Source: Adineta steineri (Eukaryota; Rotifera; Eurotatoria; Adinetida; Adinetidae). Taken from it: a stretch of DNA of 64,000 nt. A program made the position numbers and the translations under genes. The notes below the pieces were generated by a model that ran no database searches, was not told where the DNA came from, and saw only the letters and a program-made list of their open reading frames with translations. The stretch covers positions 299,082-363,081 of the forward strand of contig CAJNOI010000086.1 in the NCBI GenBank assembly GCA_905250115.1. The letters run 5' to 3'. Numbering within the stretch: the first letter of the stretch is position 1; every line of letters starts with the position of its first letter. This document shows, piece after piece, positions 12,260-24,000 of the stretch.

Positions 12260-12808
12260 TTATACTCGTTCACAACAACCTGACAGGCATGCCTCACATA
12301 GTTCTTTTACGTGTGGCCCATTCATTTGACGTTCTTTATTAATATCTCGGTTCTGTGTTTCTGGTCGTTCTTCGCCATAATAATACCAACCAAATTTCTG
12401 ATAGAGTGCTTCGAGATATTATTTTATTTTATCATCTTCAAACTCTGGATCAACGAAATGATTATTTCTTTTGGAGCATCTTTTACATTGTTGACCATAG
12501 AAACGCAGGGTTACTTTTCTAGATGATTTATTGGATTTTGGATAGTATAGAATTACTTGTGCTTTAGCAGATGCCCAAGTATTTGAACATTTTTTACAGA
12601 AGAAACTATAAAAAAAACTTAACTAATAAAATAAAATGAAATAATAATTAACAAACTGTGCATATCCAGTTCTCGTCATTTTTATATAATTCTTTTCGAG
12701 GTTTTCATGCTGGCTCATATCATTTCTGTGAAGAAAAGTTAATATCCAACTATCATAACAATCTTCAAATACTTCATTAAATAAATCTTGCCAATCAATA
12801 AATGACAT
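12260..12808 (-). pseudogene. 3CxxC zinc-finger (RTP-like) gene with an in-frame stop
   Basis: Two exons on the minus strand: 12808-12657 and 12605-12260, with a 51-nt intron (donor GTTTGT, acceptor TTATAG). The joined frame is 166 codons. It encodes three CxxC pairs, CKKC, CKRC and CEAC, spaced as in the 3CxxC zinc-binding domain of receptor-transporting proteins (RTP) and ZAR1-like proteins, with the typical GYA-FxCxxCxxTWASA start. Codon 113 is TAA (12421-12419), between the second and third CxxC pair. The frame after it is well conserved down to the natural stop. As assembled, the product would lose the third zinc-binding pair. Either a recent nonsense mutation, a sequencing error, or readthrough; the intact frame on both sides argues that the lesion is young. 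Confidence 0.75.
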
Positions 12809-13365
12809 TTTATTAACTGTCGAGTTGTTTTTCTAGAAATAATTTTTTTAATGAATTAAAATATATATTCTCCCATTATGGGTTTTTATTAATAAGAAAG
12901 AACGACAAAAACCAAGTCATAGACAATATTTGCTTTTCTTTTTAGATACAATCTACCAGGTAAATCGAAAATAACCACATTGGGTATTTTACAAATATCT
13001 TATTAATATTAAATCTATTTCCGAATTCAATCAATGAATTTGTCGTTTATTATCTAAGTGCTTTTATATTATTAATAGTTATTTTGGTCGTTTTATTTTC
13101 ATTATTTTATTTTATATTGGTGATTTCGCTAGATATAATTGTAATTCAACTAGAAAGAGTTATTTTAATTATAATCAAGAAAGTACATATGAAATTTTGT
13201 TTGCTATTATTATTATGGTATAAATATGTGCTTTCATTAGTATGTTCATTGGAATTATTTTAAGTATTATTATTTCGAAGAAAATCATGAAACAACATAC
13301 TGAGAAATTATGGTTACGACAAGAAGCAGAAAAATATATCGTTCAAGATTTTCAAGAAGACAACA
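12809..13365 (+). pseudogene. Damaged small membrane-protein sequence upstream of NHL C
   Basis: From about 13010 the sequence is homologous to the minus-strand gene at 49269-49039. Here the equivalent of its ATG is GTG, and the frame RYNCNST...NYNQEST is interrupted by TAA near 13210. It resumes as MFIGIILSIIISKKIMKQHT at 13242 and stays open into the assembly gap. The segment after 13242 might still serve as a membrane-anchor exon for the NHL gene that follows. Confidence 0.45.
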
Positions 13366-13465
13366 NNNNNNNNNNNNNNNNNNNNNNNNNNNNNNNNNNN
13401 NNNNNNNNNNNNNNNNNNNNNNNNNNNNNNNNNNNNNNNNNNNNNNNNNNNNNNNNNNNNNNNNN
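13366..13465. other. Assembly gap (100 N)
   Basis: Exactly 100 undetermined bases, a conventional placeholder for a gap of unknown size. It separates a membrane-anchor-like segment from the NHL exons. Confidence 0.99.
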
Positions 13466-13575
13466 GTTAACTCTCATAGCTTATAAGAGAACCTGAAAGA
13501 TAATGTACATTTATCGATTCTGTAACTAACAGTAAGGTGTACTATGTATGCTATAGATTTCATTTGTTTTTATAG

Positions 13576-14929
13576 CTGCTTCGATCTTGTATCGTTGGAA
13601 TACAACGGGCATCACTGTAGCCGGTGCGAGTAACGGTTCTACAGGCACAGCAGATAATCTACTTCTTAATCCATATGGGACCGCATTAGGTTCATCCGAC
13701 TCACTTTATATTGCCGATTTTAACAACAATCGCATTCAAAAATGGATGATCAATGCATCCAATGGTACAACGGTGGCTGGTCTATCCAATGCCACTGCTG
13801 GTGCAAGCTCAATTGCTTTAAACATACCTGTCAGTGTTGTGCTTGATTCCAATGATAATATGTATTTTACAGATAGAAATAATCATCGAGTTGTATATTG
13901 GGCAAATGGTGCATCATCTGGCACTACGATTGCCGGTATTCTAGGTATGAAAAGATAGACAGAAATACTCGAAACTGTTAATTTTCGTTTTATGACTGAA
14001 ATCTTTATTTAATATTTTTTCTGATCTATTAATTGAGAATTGCACCAAAACAAAGTCTGTTGAGAATAATCTGTTACATAGAGAGAACATGTATTTAACT
14101 ATTAGTTAATGCTATGGAGAATAATGCCATGTTATTGATTTCTTGCTATTCAAGTTATTCTTCGTGAATAAATATGTTGGTCTTGAATTTTTGAGTATAT
14201 ATAAACAAAACAGATAATCTACCTTTCTAAGATAGAAATCAATGGAACTCGATGTGTAAGTGATTGCAAAAAAGAGTCACATATGACTAAAATTGCATAA
14301 TAAAATATCAGAAAAAAATTGTTCTATTCAATTTTAATTTAGGTACTCCGGGATCTACAAACGATACCTTATGTGGACCGTGTGGTATAGCCCGTGACTC
14401 AAGCACAGGGACACTTTATATAGCTGATACATTCAATCATCGAATAATGCAATATCTCTTGAATGCTTCTTCGGGTACAGTAGTTGCTGGTGGAAATGGT
14501 CCAGGAAGTAATATTACACAGTTGGCGTTTCCATATGGTTTTACTTTTGATTCACCCTCAAATAGTCTTTTTATTGCTAATTATCCAAACAATAATATTG
14601 TTCGTTGGGTATTAGGTGCAAGTAGCTGGACACTCGTCATTGGCAGTCCTACTGGATTAAGTGGTAGCACATCGACACTTCTCAATAATCCGGTCGGCAT
14701 CACATTAGATCCAATGGGAAATATCTATGTAGCTGATTCAGGAAACCATCGCATTCAATTCTTCTTTGCAGGCCAATCCAACGGCACAACCATCGCTGGC
14801 GTCACAGGTTCATCTGGCATTAGTCAGAGTCAATTAAATTATCCCTATTGGGTCATAGTTGATAATCAACTGAACTTATATGTATCCGATACTTCTAACA
14901 ATCGGGTTCAGTTTTTTTCACATTCATAA
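13576..14929 (+). CDS. NHL-repeat protein C (5' end in gap)
   Basis: Two exons: 13576-13944 (acceptor TTTTTATAG, donor GTATGA) and 14343-14929 (acceptor TTTAATTTAG). The intron is phase 1 and the first visible exon also begins in phase 1. They encode 317 residues of NHL propeller repeats with the pattern GTTVAGxxN...NPxGIxLDxxxNIYVADxxNHRIQ and end at TAA in the last strand, as in genes A and B. The 5' part is not resolved: a possible membrane-anchor exon lies at 13242-13365, directly before the 100-N gap. A secreted or membrane-anchored propeller is the likely product. The sequence differs from A and B, so it is an older paralogue. Confidence 0.75.
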
Positions 14930-16667
14930 ATATGAGTTTTATTCTTTACTACACATCCCTCTACATTCCAAATATACCTTTTATTCTTTAATTATTCTTA
15001 TATAACTTAAATATTTCATATGTATCATTCCTTTATCCTTTCAAATAAACTTAAAATCTTTTATTATAATCAAGTAAATTTATTTTAATGATGAATATAA
15101 TACAATCGTTCACTCTTTTTTCATATATCATATTTTCTAACTTGATATTTGCTTTACTCAGTCTTGTAGTGAATGAAATAGAGCAAGCCTAAAATTTATT
15201 GACTTGCTTAATAGTCGGTAAGATGAACATTAAAGAATAATTCACAAATTTTCCAGAATTAGCATAAATATTCCATGGCAATTCACAATTTAATTGTATA
15301 CTAATTGAAAAAAATCGAGAAACTGTAAATTTATGTTAAGAAAATAAAATTATTCATATGCTCAAATTTACACACCATTCTTGTAAACTTCTATACAAAA
15401 ACTAAGTAATTATTAAAGTGTTGAAATAGTGTAGATAATATTATCAATGCATAAACATATCGATAGACAGCTTGTATTAAAAATCAATAATCAATTTATT
15501 TCAATATGAATGTACACGTCCTAAATGAATTATAAATTAACATTATTGAAACAACACCATATATGTTTTTTAATAAAAATACGATATATATTCAGAAAAA
15601 TGCCAACAGAAATCGATGATTATGTATTCGTGCAACTTTTAAAGCAAAGGGAAAGGATACTATTAAGAAATCTGAAAAATATATATGTTTAAAATTGAAA
15701 TATTATATAACAAATAATTCATAAATAATACTATTAGTTATATTTTTTTTTCAAAAAGTAAATTTACTCAATGGAATACGTTGATTCATTGTTATATCAT
15801 CTTAATTACGTTTTCAAAGATATTCTTTTAATATAAATAAAGTTTGAAATAATTATCTTTTATAGATCAATAATTTCGATCGATTTTATATAAGAATGTT
15901 AAAACTAATCACGTAAATAGGGACAGGTTATATCGCAAATCATTTATTTACTATCTATTTTTACCTGATTAACACAATCAACAACAGTATGCTAGTTCAT
16001 AGAATATTTTCAGATTTTGACTGCTCTTATCTACAACTCACCCTGGAACACATTTATCATTTTCTTAAAAAATATTAATTAAGTATGATGAATTTTAGTT
16101 TTGTAATAAAGAAACTATTAGACTGAATTTGATCGTTCAATCTAGAATGTTTATGACGAACATCGATATAATTATTATTTTTTATATCATATTCTTTTGA
16201 TGAGTATAAAAGAACAGATGGAAGAAGAAGAATGAAAAAGACGCATATTTTTTTCATTCTCCTTTTACTGTTCACTCGATTTTATATACATGAATCAGAA
16301 TATGGTGCTAAGTATTTTATGATATAACAAAAGAAAAACAAAATGGAAGGCACAACGTGGCAAAGAACAAAATATTCGCAGCATTGATTCTTCACATTAG
16401 AAGGCAAGAGTACTTATTTTTAAGAAGTTAATCGAAAGATAAAAACAAGAAAAAAATAATACATTTTTAACGTAAGTTTCACTACGTGTGAACATCTTGA
16501 ACTAATATCTAAAAGAAAATTTCGAAGATAGATTTATACAGTTGTCCGTCTCCCATTCAGATATAACAGCATTTTTTCATTTGCATATTTGTCCTTTATA
16601 ACATTATTTACGATAAAAATAGTACTTGATTAATAATCTGTATTTTAGTAAGAAACTAATCTGAATT
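14930..16667. other. Intergenic, AT-rich
   Basis: I see no gene, RNA gene or clear repeat here. Open frames are short and low in complexity. Confidence 0.5.
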
Positions 16668-17229
16668 ATGGATAATCTATTTTCTTCTACTAATGAAGGT
16701 GATAATTCGGTTTTATCTAAAATACTGAAGCTTACGTACAAAATGGAATTCCTATTGAAGCTGTATCATTACGATGTGAAGCATATCGACTTAGGAACGA
16801 AGCAAAAGAAGCATCAAGACACTCTCAATTGGAATATCGATCTGGAAATAAATCTCAAGCAAAATTATTATCAATAAACAAGAACAATCTTTATATACAA
16901 ACGAATGAAAAAAATCAGCAAGCAGCTGAATTAACTTTTAAACATTTTAATCAAAATCGTTCGAATGATGTTCAGAAGCCTTGAAATATGTAGAAGATAG
17001 ATTAAATAAATGCCGTTTCGAAAATCTATCACAACTAACAATTATTACAGGAATGGGAAATAATTCACGAAATAAAATACCCAAAATAAAACCACAAGTT
17101 GAAGAATTTGTCCGTCGAAATAACTTAAAAGTCACTTATTATGATGGACATATTGTAATTGATTTATCAATCAACGATGAAAATAAAATAATCAATGATC
17201 GGAATTCTAATGAATGTATTATTTTATAA
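16668..17229 (+). pseudogene. Decayed DUF1771/Smr-domain gene
   Basis: Three reading frames carry consecutive parts of one protein. The first (16668 on) gives MDNLFSSTNEGDN. The second (from about 16725) gives the DUF1771 helix region, with RNEAKEASRHSQLEYRSGNK and QQAAELTFKHFNQNR. The third (16980-17229) gives the Smr core, including LTIITGMGNNSRNKIPKIK and a VEEFVRRNN...YYDGHIVIDL end. Smr domains are nicking endonuclease/RNA-binding folds with a DLHGL motif. That motif should lie between the second and third parts and is missing at the junction near 16972-16982. Two frame changes and the lost motif make this a pseudogene rather than an active gene, unless the assembly is wrong. Confidence 0.65.
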
Positions 17230-17591
17230 ATTGTATAATTTAATCACGTGGTTAAACTGAAAACGACTAAATATATCGATTTTTATGGATTAACATTTCT
17301 TTTTTTTTCTTTATTAATAATTTAATCTATCAATATATATACTGAAAGTTCTGTACAGAATACAACTTACGAAAGAAGTATATGATCATAATATTGTTAA
17401 TGCAATGTATAAGTACATCAAATTTCATATACACACCTATTTAAATCCTAGAATAAATTTAATATTAACATCTTTATTCGGTCTCTTTGATGACCGAGTT
17501 ATGATGAATTTTGATCGAGGGAAAAAAATCTCACTTGCGACCCTTACGAATGGATTGAGATATCTAAGTAATTTCATTAAGATTGATATTT
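17230..17591. other. Intergenic
   Basis: No supported feature; AT-rich. Confidence 0.4.
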
Positions 17592-17968
17592 GAATGCCTC
17601 ACGTTCCTCTCTATCTTGTGCAAAAGTAGCAACACAATGATTCGACACGTTACACGGTTTACGTGATAGCTAGGGAAGTGAAGCGGATGAAACCCCAATT
17701 GTAATAGTATTTGGTGTCAAGCATTGTTCATAAAAAGATTGACCACAAGTCACACTCTAATATGAATTGTCCTCAATGGTATTGTAGCTTCTTTCAAATA
17801 TTGAATGATCATCTTCATGGCATATATCGAATTGAATTCATGGATTGAACCAAAATTAACAATGAAAAGAGAAGTAGGTGAAGAAACAATATCGAGTACA
17901 TCAATGGCTTCACAAACATATCGTAGCGTTGAATCGACTAGCTTCAGCTGTGGACATGAGCTAGACAT
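17592..17968 (-). pseudogene. Truncated SABATH methyltransferase copy
   Basis: The minus strand matches the N-terminal half of the intact gene at 39620-38577: PQLxLVDSTL, the SAM-site strand LFIVNFGSIHE and KMIIQYLKEA. About 100 nt covering the LPTNDW region are then missing, and the rest (EQCLxPNTI, LSRKPCNVS) is interrupted by several stops. The copy ends about residue 170 of the parent. At its 5' side it abuts directly the sequence that lies downstream of the ubiquitin-like gene, so a rearrangement joined the two. Confidence 0.8.
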
Positions 17969-18097
17969 ATTTTATTCAAATGTGTACAAAAAAAATCAAG
18001 AGTATTTTGTAATCAAATTTTTTAATAGTGAAATAAGTAAAAGTGTTGTAGTCCAAGTAAGTTCATTCCAGCTTTCATCTTTCCAGGTCGATATTGA

Positions 18098-18337
18098 TTA
18101 ATGAGTAACGATCCCTTGCAAACTCGTTGTAGTCTGAATTGTACTTTCATGTGTGATTTTATAATCATTTAATGTGTGGCAGTCTTGTAGGACATTACCT
18201 TGAAATAGAATTCGCATGGCATGTGGTTTGATACCCGTTTTTTCTTCGATTTTTAGTCTCAACTGTTCGATCGTGTCCGAGGCGTTTACTTCGAAGGTTA
18301 GAACGATATTGTCTAGTGATTTCAGATAAATTTTCAT
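18098..18337 (-). CDS. Ubiquitin-like protein 1 (no terminal GG)
   Basis: A 79-residue single-exon gene starting MKIYLKSLD. It shows a complete ubiquitin fold pattern: TFEVNASDTIEQLRLKIEEKTGIKPHAMRILFQGNVLQD...LNDYKI...STI. The C-terminus ends LQGIVTH with no di-glycine, so it cannot be conjugated to targets by the usual E1-E2-E3 route unless processed in an unknown way. It could act as a non-covalent ubiquitin mimic. Its flanks on both sides are homologous to those of the second copy at 41754-41993, so the whole locus was duplicated. Confidence 0.8.
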   Translation of the reverse strand: MKIYLKSLDNIVLTFEVNASDTIEQLRLKIEEKTGIKPHAMRILFQGNVLQDCHTLNDYKITHESTIQTTTSLQGIVTH

Positions 18338-19393
18338 ATTCGCAGAATGTAAAACAATTGATTAACTGACTAGTCAGCAGAAATTGAACGAGTGTAGCTC
18401 CAAAAAAGTACTGCTTTTTATACGACGGTGAGCTGTTTTTTTCCTTTTTACATCAGTGTTTTGTAATTGAGTCATTTGGATTTTTTTCAAATAACTACCT
18501 ACCCCCCTAAAACGTGTTTTTTGAAATAAGTAAGAGTGAATTTGCTGCATTAATAAGTAATTTTAGTTGACGCACGCATTCTTTCTTTCCTTCTGACGAG
18601 TAAAGATGTTATGTTTGTATTTGCATCAGGTAAATGTGTTTCTTTCTGTTGGTTGTCAACAATTGGTTTCTTCCAATTTTTTGAAAGAAAAACGGTGCTC
18701 ACGTGTTATGTAAATGAAGCGACATATTTTGAGAGTATGGGCGAGGATAGGTATCGCTAATATGATCGTCAAATCGAACCTTACATCCACGCCCACACCC
18801 TTAATGAAGGAATCTTCTCTCAAAGATATCTATTGCGCATAGAGAAATAAAAAACGTTATCAAAAATGAGTCCTGACAAAGCAAATTATTTGACAGGTTC
18901 AAATAGAAATATATCAAACGAATCATGATTTATTCATTGACGTCAATCAAATATTGGCGATGATTTTTAATATCGTATTTTTATTGAAAACACGTCTGAT
19001 GATTGACATCGATATTGATTAATTCTTCTTTATCTTCACCAATAAAATCAAAAATTTTTCTATAATATTCAAAAAAGAAAAAAATCATTTCAAATTTAAA
19101 TTTTATTCTATTCTTTCGAAAACAATGAAATTCAATAGGAAATATCAAATTAAATAATCAGTTTTGTTCATTAATCAAATCTGAAAGCAATGCTTTGTCT
19201 TATCTACGATGAAACCTTCTCTAGAATACGATTTTTTTCTCTTTTTGTTATTTTGGAAGAAATGAATGAGAGAAAAAGAGAGATATATAACTACAGAGAA
19301 AATCTACAACCAGTGTCATTTTGTTTTCATCGAAGATAAAGTAGAAGAAGATTATTTTATTAGTTGACTAATTTATGAAAAAAATCTTGTTGA
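18338..19393. other. Intergenic; shared upstream block and a hairpin
   Basis: The first 150 bases (to about 18480) are a diverged copy of the upstream region of the second ubiquitin-like gene (42000-42250); a third copy lies at 38262-38370. A TG/CA palindrome lies at 18731-18802. A TATA-like ATATATAAC occurs near 19282. Confidence 0.5.
18731..18802. repeat. TG/CA palindrome
   Basis: GAGAGTATGGGCGAGG and CATCCACGCCCACACCC arms; intergenic member of the hairpin family. Confidence 0.55.
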
Positions 19394-19707
19394 ATGATGT
19401 TGAATATCTACACATTTATTATTCTTCTTCTGTTCATTCCCAACATTGAAATATCAGGTAAATACTTTCGTTTATCACATACTAAAGATCAACTGTTGCA
19501 CAAAAATGATATTATTCATTCGAGTTTTAGTTGCACAAAAGTGAGTCAAATAATAGGTTATAAAATTTGACACTCTATAATGATTCATTTTATTATCAAG
19601 CTTCGTTAAAATCACAAAATATTGTCATAACTACCATTGATGAAATGAGTTATATGTATATGACATTGGAAAAATCTTTGCAACGTTCATTAAAAAAAAG
19701 CAAATAG
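19394..19707 (+). CDS. Possible small secreted peptide
   Basis: Exon 19394-19457 begins ATGATG and encodes a good signal peptide (MMLNIYTFIILLLFIPNIE) ending in phase 1 before GTAAAT. An AG at 19599-19600 opens a phase-compatible exon, 19601-19707, that ends in TAG. The joined product has 56 residues with a Lys/Arg-rich tail (LQRSLKKSK). A TATA-like element sits about 110 bases upstream. It has no recognised family. The first exon is convincing; the second is chosen on phase alone, so the product could be different or longer. Confidence 0.3.
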
Positions 19708-21055
19708 ATTGACCGGTTGTTTCTAAACATGGCATGTTATTCCATAATAAAAATCATCGTGAAGCTTTTGATTTTATATTCAAAATTAATTTCAAAGTCT
19801 AAACTATCGAACAAAATATAAATCATCACAGTCTCGACGAATTTCACACATTTACCCTTTTCACGCGTGTTGAATAGTGTTATGGGTGTTTTTCGAATGT
19901 GGATGGATGACAGTATGATTTATAGAGCGCACATAAGTGGAGTGAGAATATAGATAGTAATGAGATTTAGTATAGTCTTTTGTAACCGAGGATAATGGTG
20001 GCATTGGATGAATGCAGATCATCAACGAAGATGATGGTATGTATGACTAGAGTGCTGCATTATCGACTTCAAGTACCTTGCATTTTATCCTGTGATGTAA
20101 CAGAAAATGTTGGATAGATAGAAGAGTACGCCAGTGAATGAACCCTTCGTTGATTAAGAAGACGCCAACCTAGATTTGAATGCATGCAGTGGCTATGCGA
20201 GACTTTTTTCTTATTTTGAAGGATGAGTGTACTCAAAATTTGAAAGTATAAATTGTAATACTGATTGATAGTTTCAAAATGATTAAAAACTTGAACATTA
20301 CTGGGATCTTCTCTGGATATCAAATTTATTTGAAGATCTTGAGATGAGATTCAAAACACAACAAAAAGGAAAGAAATCTATTTCATCAAATCACATTATA
20401 ACACATGGAAAAAAGGATTAATTGACTTCTCCAGATGAAATCAAAGTCAAAAAAAGAAAAGATCAACGGATTAACGTCAATCAAAACAAAGTTTTGTGGA
20501 ATTATTTGACTTTTATGGTTTGAGATAAGATGTAGATCCATTTATCCCATACAGATCCTCTCCATTATATAAAAAATACTATGATTGATAAAATAATTCT
20601 GTTGTATTTGATGTAATCAAAGAGTTTTATATATGAAAATTGAAGTGAGGTATGAAGTCAGTTGATCATCCACTTCTAAGGATGTATCGAGTCCGAGCTC
20701 TGATCGAGACGCTCAGTTTCTGACTCAGTCAGGACTCAGCCTTGATCAGGCCTGGAGTGTGATGATGGATGCGGGTGTGAATGAGAGTGTCGGTGTCGGT
20801 GTGGTAAGTACAGGTACTATCCCTTTCACTCTTGTTCACACTTCCACCTACACTGTCACTCACAATCTCACTCACAATCTCACCAACACCCTCCCACATC
20901 TACACCCACGCACACCCTTCTTTATCCTTTACAACAAAAAATTCCATAAAAGACGTTGATCTTCTTCGATGAATTCATCCCTCCGTAAGTTAATATTTAC
21001 AAGTCATCCAAGAAAATAGAAAAACAATCATAGAAATCTTTTCAAACTAATTTCA
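19708..21055. other. Intergenic
   Basis: No gene supported. Around 20690-20750 lies a patch of short GACTC/GAGTC and TGATC repeats, followed by a TG/CA palindrome (20769-20918). Confidence 0.4.
20769..20918. repeat. TG/CA palindrome with long loop
   Basis: Left arm GCGGGTGTGAATGAGAGTGT and neighbours, right arm ending CCACATCTACACCCACGCAC. The loop contains further CACTCACAATCT repeats. Confidence 0.55.
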
Positions 21056-24000
21056 ATGGATTTTTTCAAGGAAAATCATAAATTAACTATTTCATTTCTT
21101 TTACAGTTCTTTTGTAATATTTTTTATATTTTTCTTGTTTTAGCTCTTTCATTCAATCAACCAAAATTTTGCTCAGAAGCCATTTGGAATCCCAATGGAA
21201 TTACGTTTGCTGATCAATCGGTTGTTGGTCAAGATCCTACTGTCATTTTTGTGAGCATAAACAACACAATCTATGCTGCCAATCGAGAAAATAAAACAAT
21301 TCTGATATGGCATGAAGAGAGTCTCAATCCAACAAAGATCATCTATGATAATTTTACAAAGATCTCATCTCTCTTCGTGACATCAAATGGTGATATTTAT
21401 ATTGGTGATAGTTATGGTATTGAGAATGGTCGGGTACAGAAATGGAGTGCAAAAACAAATAACTTTGTCACAGTGATGAATGCCGCCTCATCATGTGATG
21501 GTCTGTTTGTCGATATTAATGATACTCTTTACTGTTCAATGTTTCATTATAATCTAGTAGTGAAAAGATTATTAAGTGATTCTTTAATGACTTCAAATCG
21601 TGTTGCTGCTGGAACAGGTGTCACTGGACATGGCTTGAATCAATTCCATGGTCCATATGGAATCTTTGTCGATGTGAATTTGGATTTATATGTAGCTGAT
21701 TGTGAAAATGATCGAGTTCAGTTGTTTCAGTTAGGAAAATCAAATGGCATCACAGTGGCTGGACGTAAATCACTAAATCCAACAATTACACTTAACTGTC
21801 CATATGGAATTATATTAGATACTGATAAATATTTATTCATTGTGGAAAAAAACAATGATCGCATTGTTGGTTCAGGTTTGAATGGTTTTCGATGTTTAGT
21901 TGGATGTTATGGATGGGGATCACAATCTAATCAATTGAGATATCCATTTAGCTTTAGTTTTGATCATTCTGGAAACATGTTTGTTACTGATTCACGAAAT
22001 GGTCGAATTCAAAAATTTCAATACTTGGAAGAATCATGTAGTAAGTTTAAGATGATCGAATAAAGTCTCTAATATCATTTCAGTGAATATTTATTCAGAG
22101 AATTAAAAAGAAAAATTACTATAGAAGACGAAGATAAAACTCCTAATGGATTTCGAACTGATTTTATTGAATAGGTAAATTCAAATTTCAAGTTTCACCC
22201 TAACATACTATTGTTATAAAATAAAAACCTTGTTTATTCATAACTTTCCACAAAAGTCAATCGAGAACATTATTGTCATGTTAGTTGCATGATACATATG
22301 GAAGTTAGAATGTCTATATATTTAGTAGGAAAATCAGAGATGAATTCAACCGTTTTTATTGAACTTTCTTGATAAATTTGCTTTCATTCATCATTATTTG
22401 CACTCACTTACCGCTGCTGACTGTAGAAAATAATGAGTACAATGATTTTATGAAACGTAAAACACTCATAAGAAGTAAAGTTTTAATCGAACTAAAAACA
22501 CTTCGAAGTAAATATTGATGTGAAAAGAAACTTCTCGCGTCGAATTCCATATTCCATAACAAAACAAAGTTTCCCAAATTACTTTGAAATCAACAAAAAT
22601 TCGCTTTGGATAGTTGTTCAATGTGATTTCAAATTCGTAGATATAAAATATCTGTCAGAGAGAAGTAACCCTATGCTCGAGTGTTAACCACAACTCGTGG
22701 CGCAATTCTAGAGATTCAGAATGTCATTTTTACTTTCGTGATGAGAAAACGATTATGTAATATTTGCGGTCGTGATTTTGGTTGACGAACGAGAATAGAA
22801 TCAGGATTATCACAAAGAAGTGAGATTTAAAACGTGAGTCAGTGTCTTCATAAAAAAAATGCCAGCAATGAGAAGACGAAAAAAGTTCCATCCTTATCTG
22901 ATTATTAAAGACACGCTGTATTAGAATAAAAAATAACGAAAGAGTCGCTCTTGCAATATTCTAACAATAAATTGAACGCCACTTTCAACCGATATTTTCT
23001 TGATGATGTCATGCCATACTCGTAGATTGACTAAAACTTTATGAAATCGTTTCATCAGATAGTTTATTGTTATGTTTAGTGATATTGACAAAAAAATTAA
23101 AAAACTAATGTTTTGCATTATGTTTATGAGAAAAGAAAAGTTTGAAGATAAACATGATAATGAAGAAGTTAGAAATTTGTAAATTTATCACTTACCAGAC
23201 TTCCTTAGTCCAGAAGGGTACTCGTTTTTGTATACGAGATTTTATAACATTTTCTTATTATAATAATGACAACGTCTTTTGGAAAGAACATGCGGATTTT
23301 AAGGGCTAACATCGATACTTACTGTAAGGACACTAAAGAGATATTTTATTTCATGTTTTTTTCTTTATTTCTCTATTAAAAGCATTCCTCTAAAATAAAC
23401 GATTCAACTCTCATTAGTAAACAGTGAAAAGTAAAATAAGAATATGTGCCATCATTTTTTTCTTTATTGTAAATACAAATATTCATTGATTTTTTCTTGC
23501 AATAGATACCTCATTACTAATAAAATCAATGTATTTATCATCACTGACCTCGAATAGTTCAATTTATTTTCAAGATTGTTCAGAATTAGCTTCGTATTAT
23601 GAAGCGATACAAATGAACGTCACTATAACTGGATATTATACTTTACTAATTAACAGCGAGATAAAAACCATGGACGCTTATATCTATATAAGTAACTTCA
23701 ATCCATTTGATGTGCTGAAAAATTTGCTGAGCCGTAGTAGAGACTCTGATAATCAAGGTCACTTTAACGTCACAGTTGTTCTTCAAGCCAACGTGATATA
23801 TGTTGTCGTTATAACAACATCTTCTCGGATTTTGATGGGGAACTTTACAATTCAAGGATCTGGTCGAAGCTATATCGATTTCAATCGTATTTGTGAGTAT
23901 CTATAGTATTTTAATAGATAATCAACTGTACATATCCACCAACAGTAGATAATATAGATTAACTCAATCTATAAAATGATATACAGATATTTTTTTTCGA

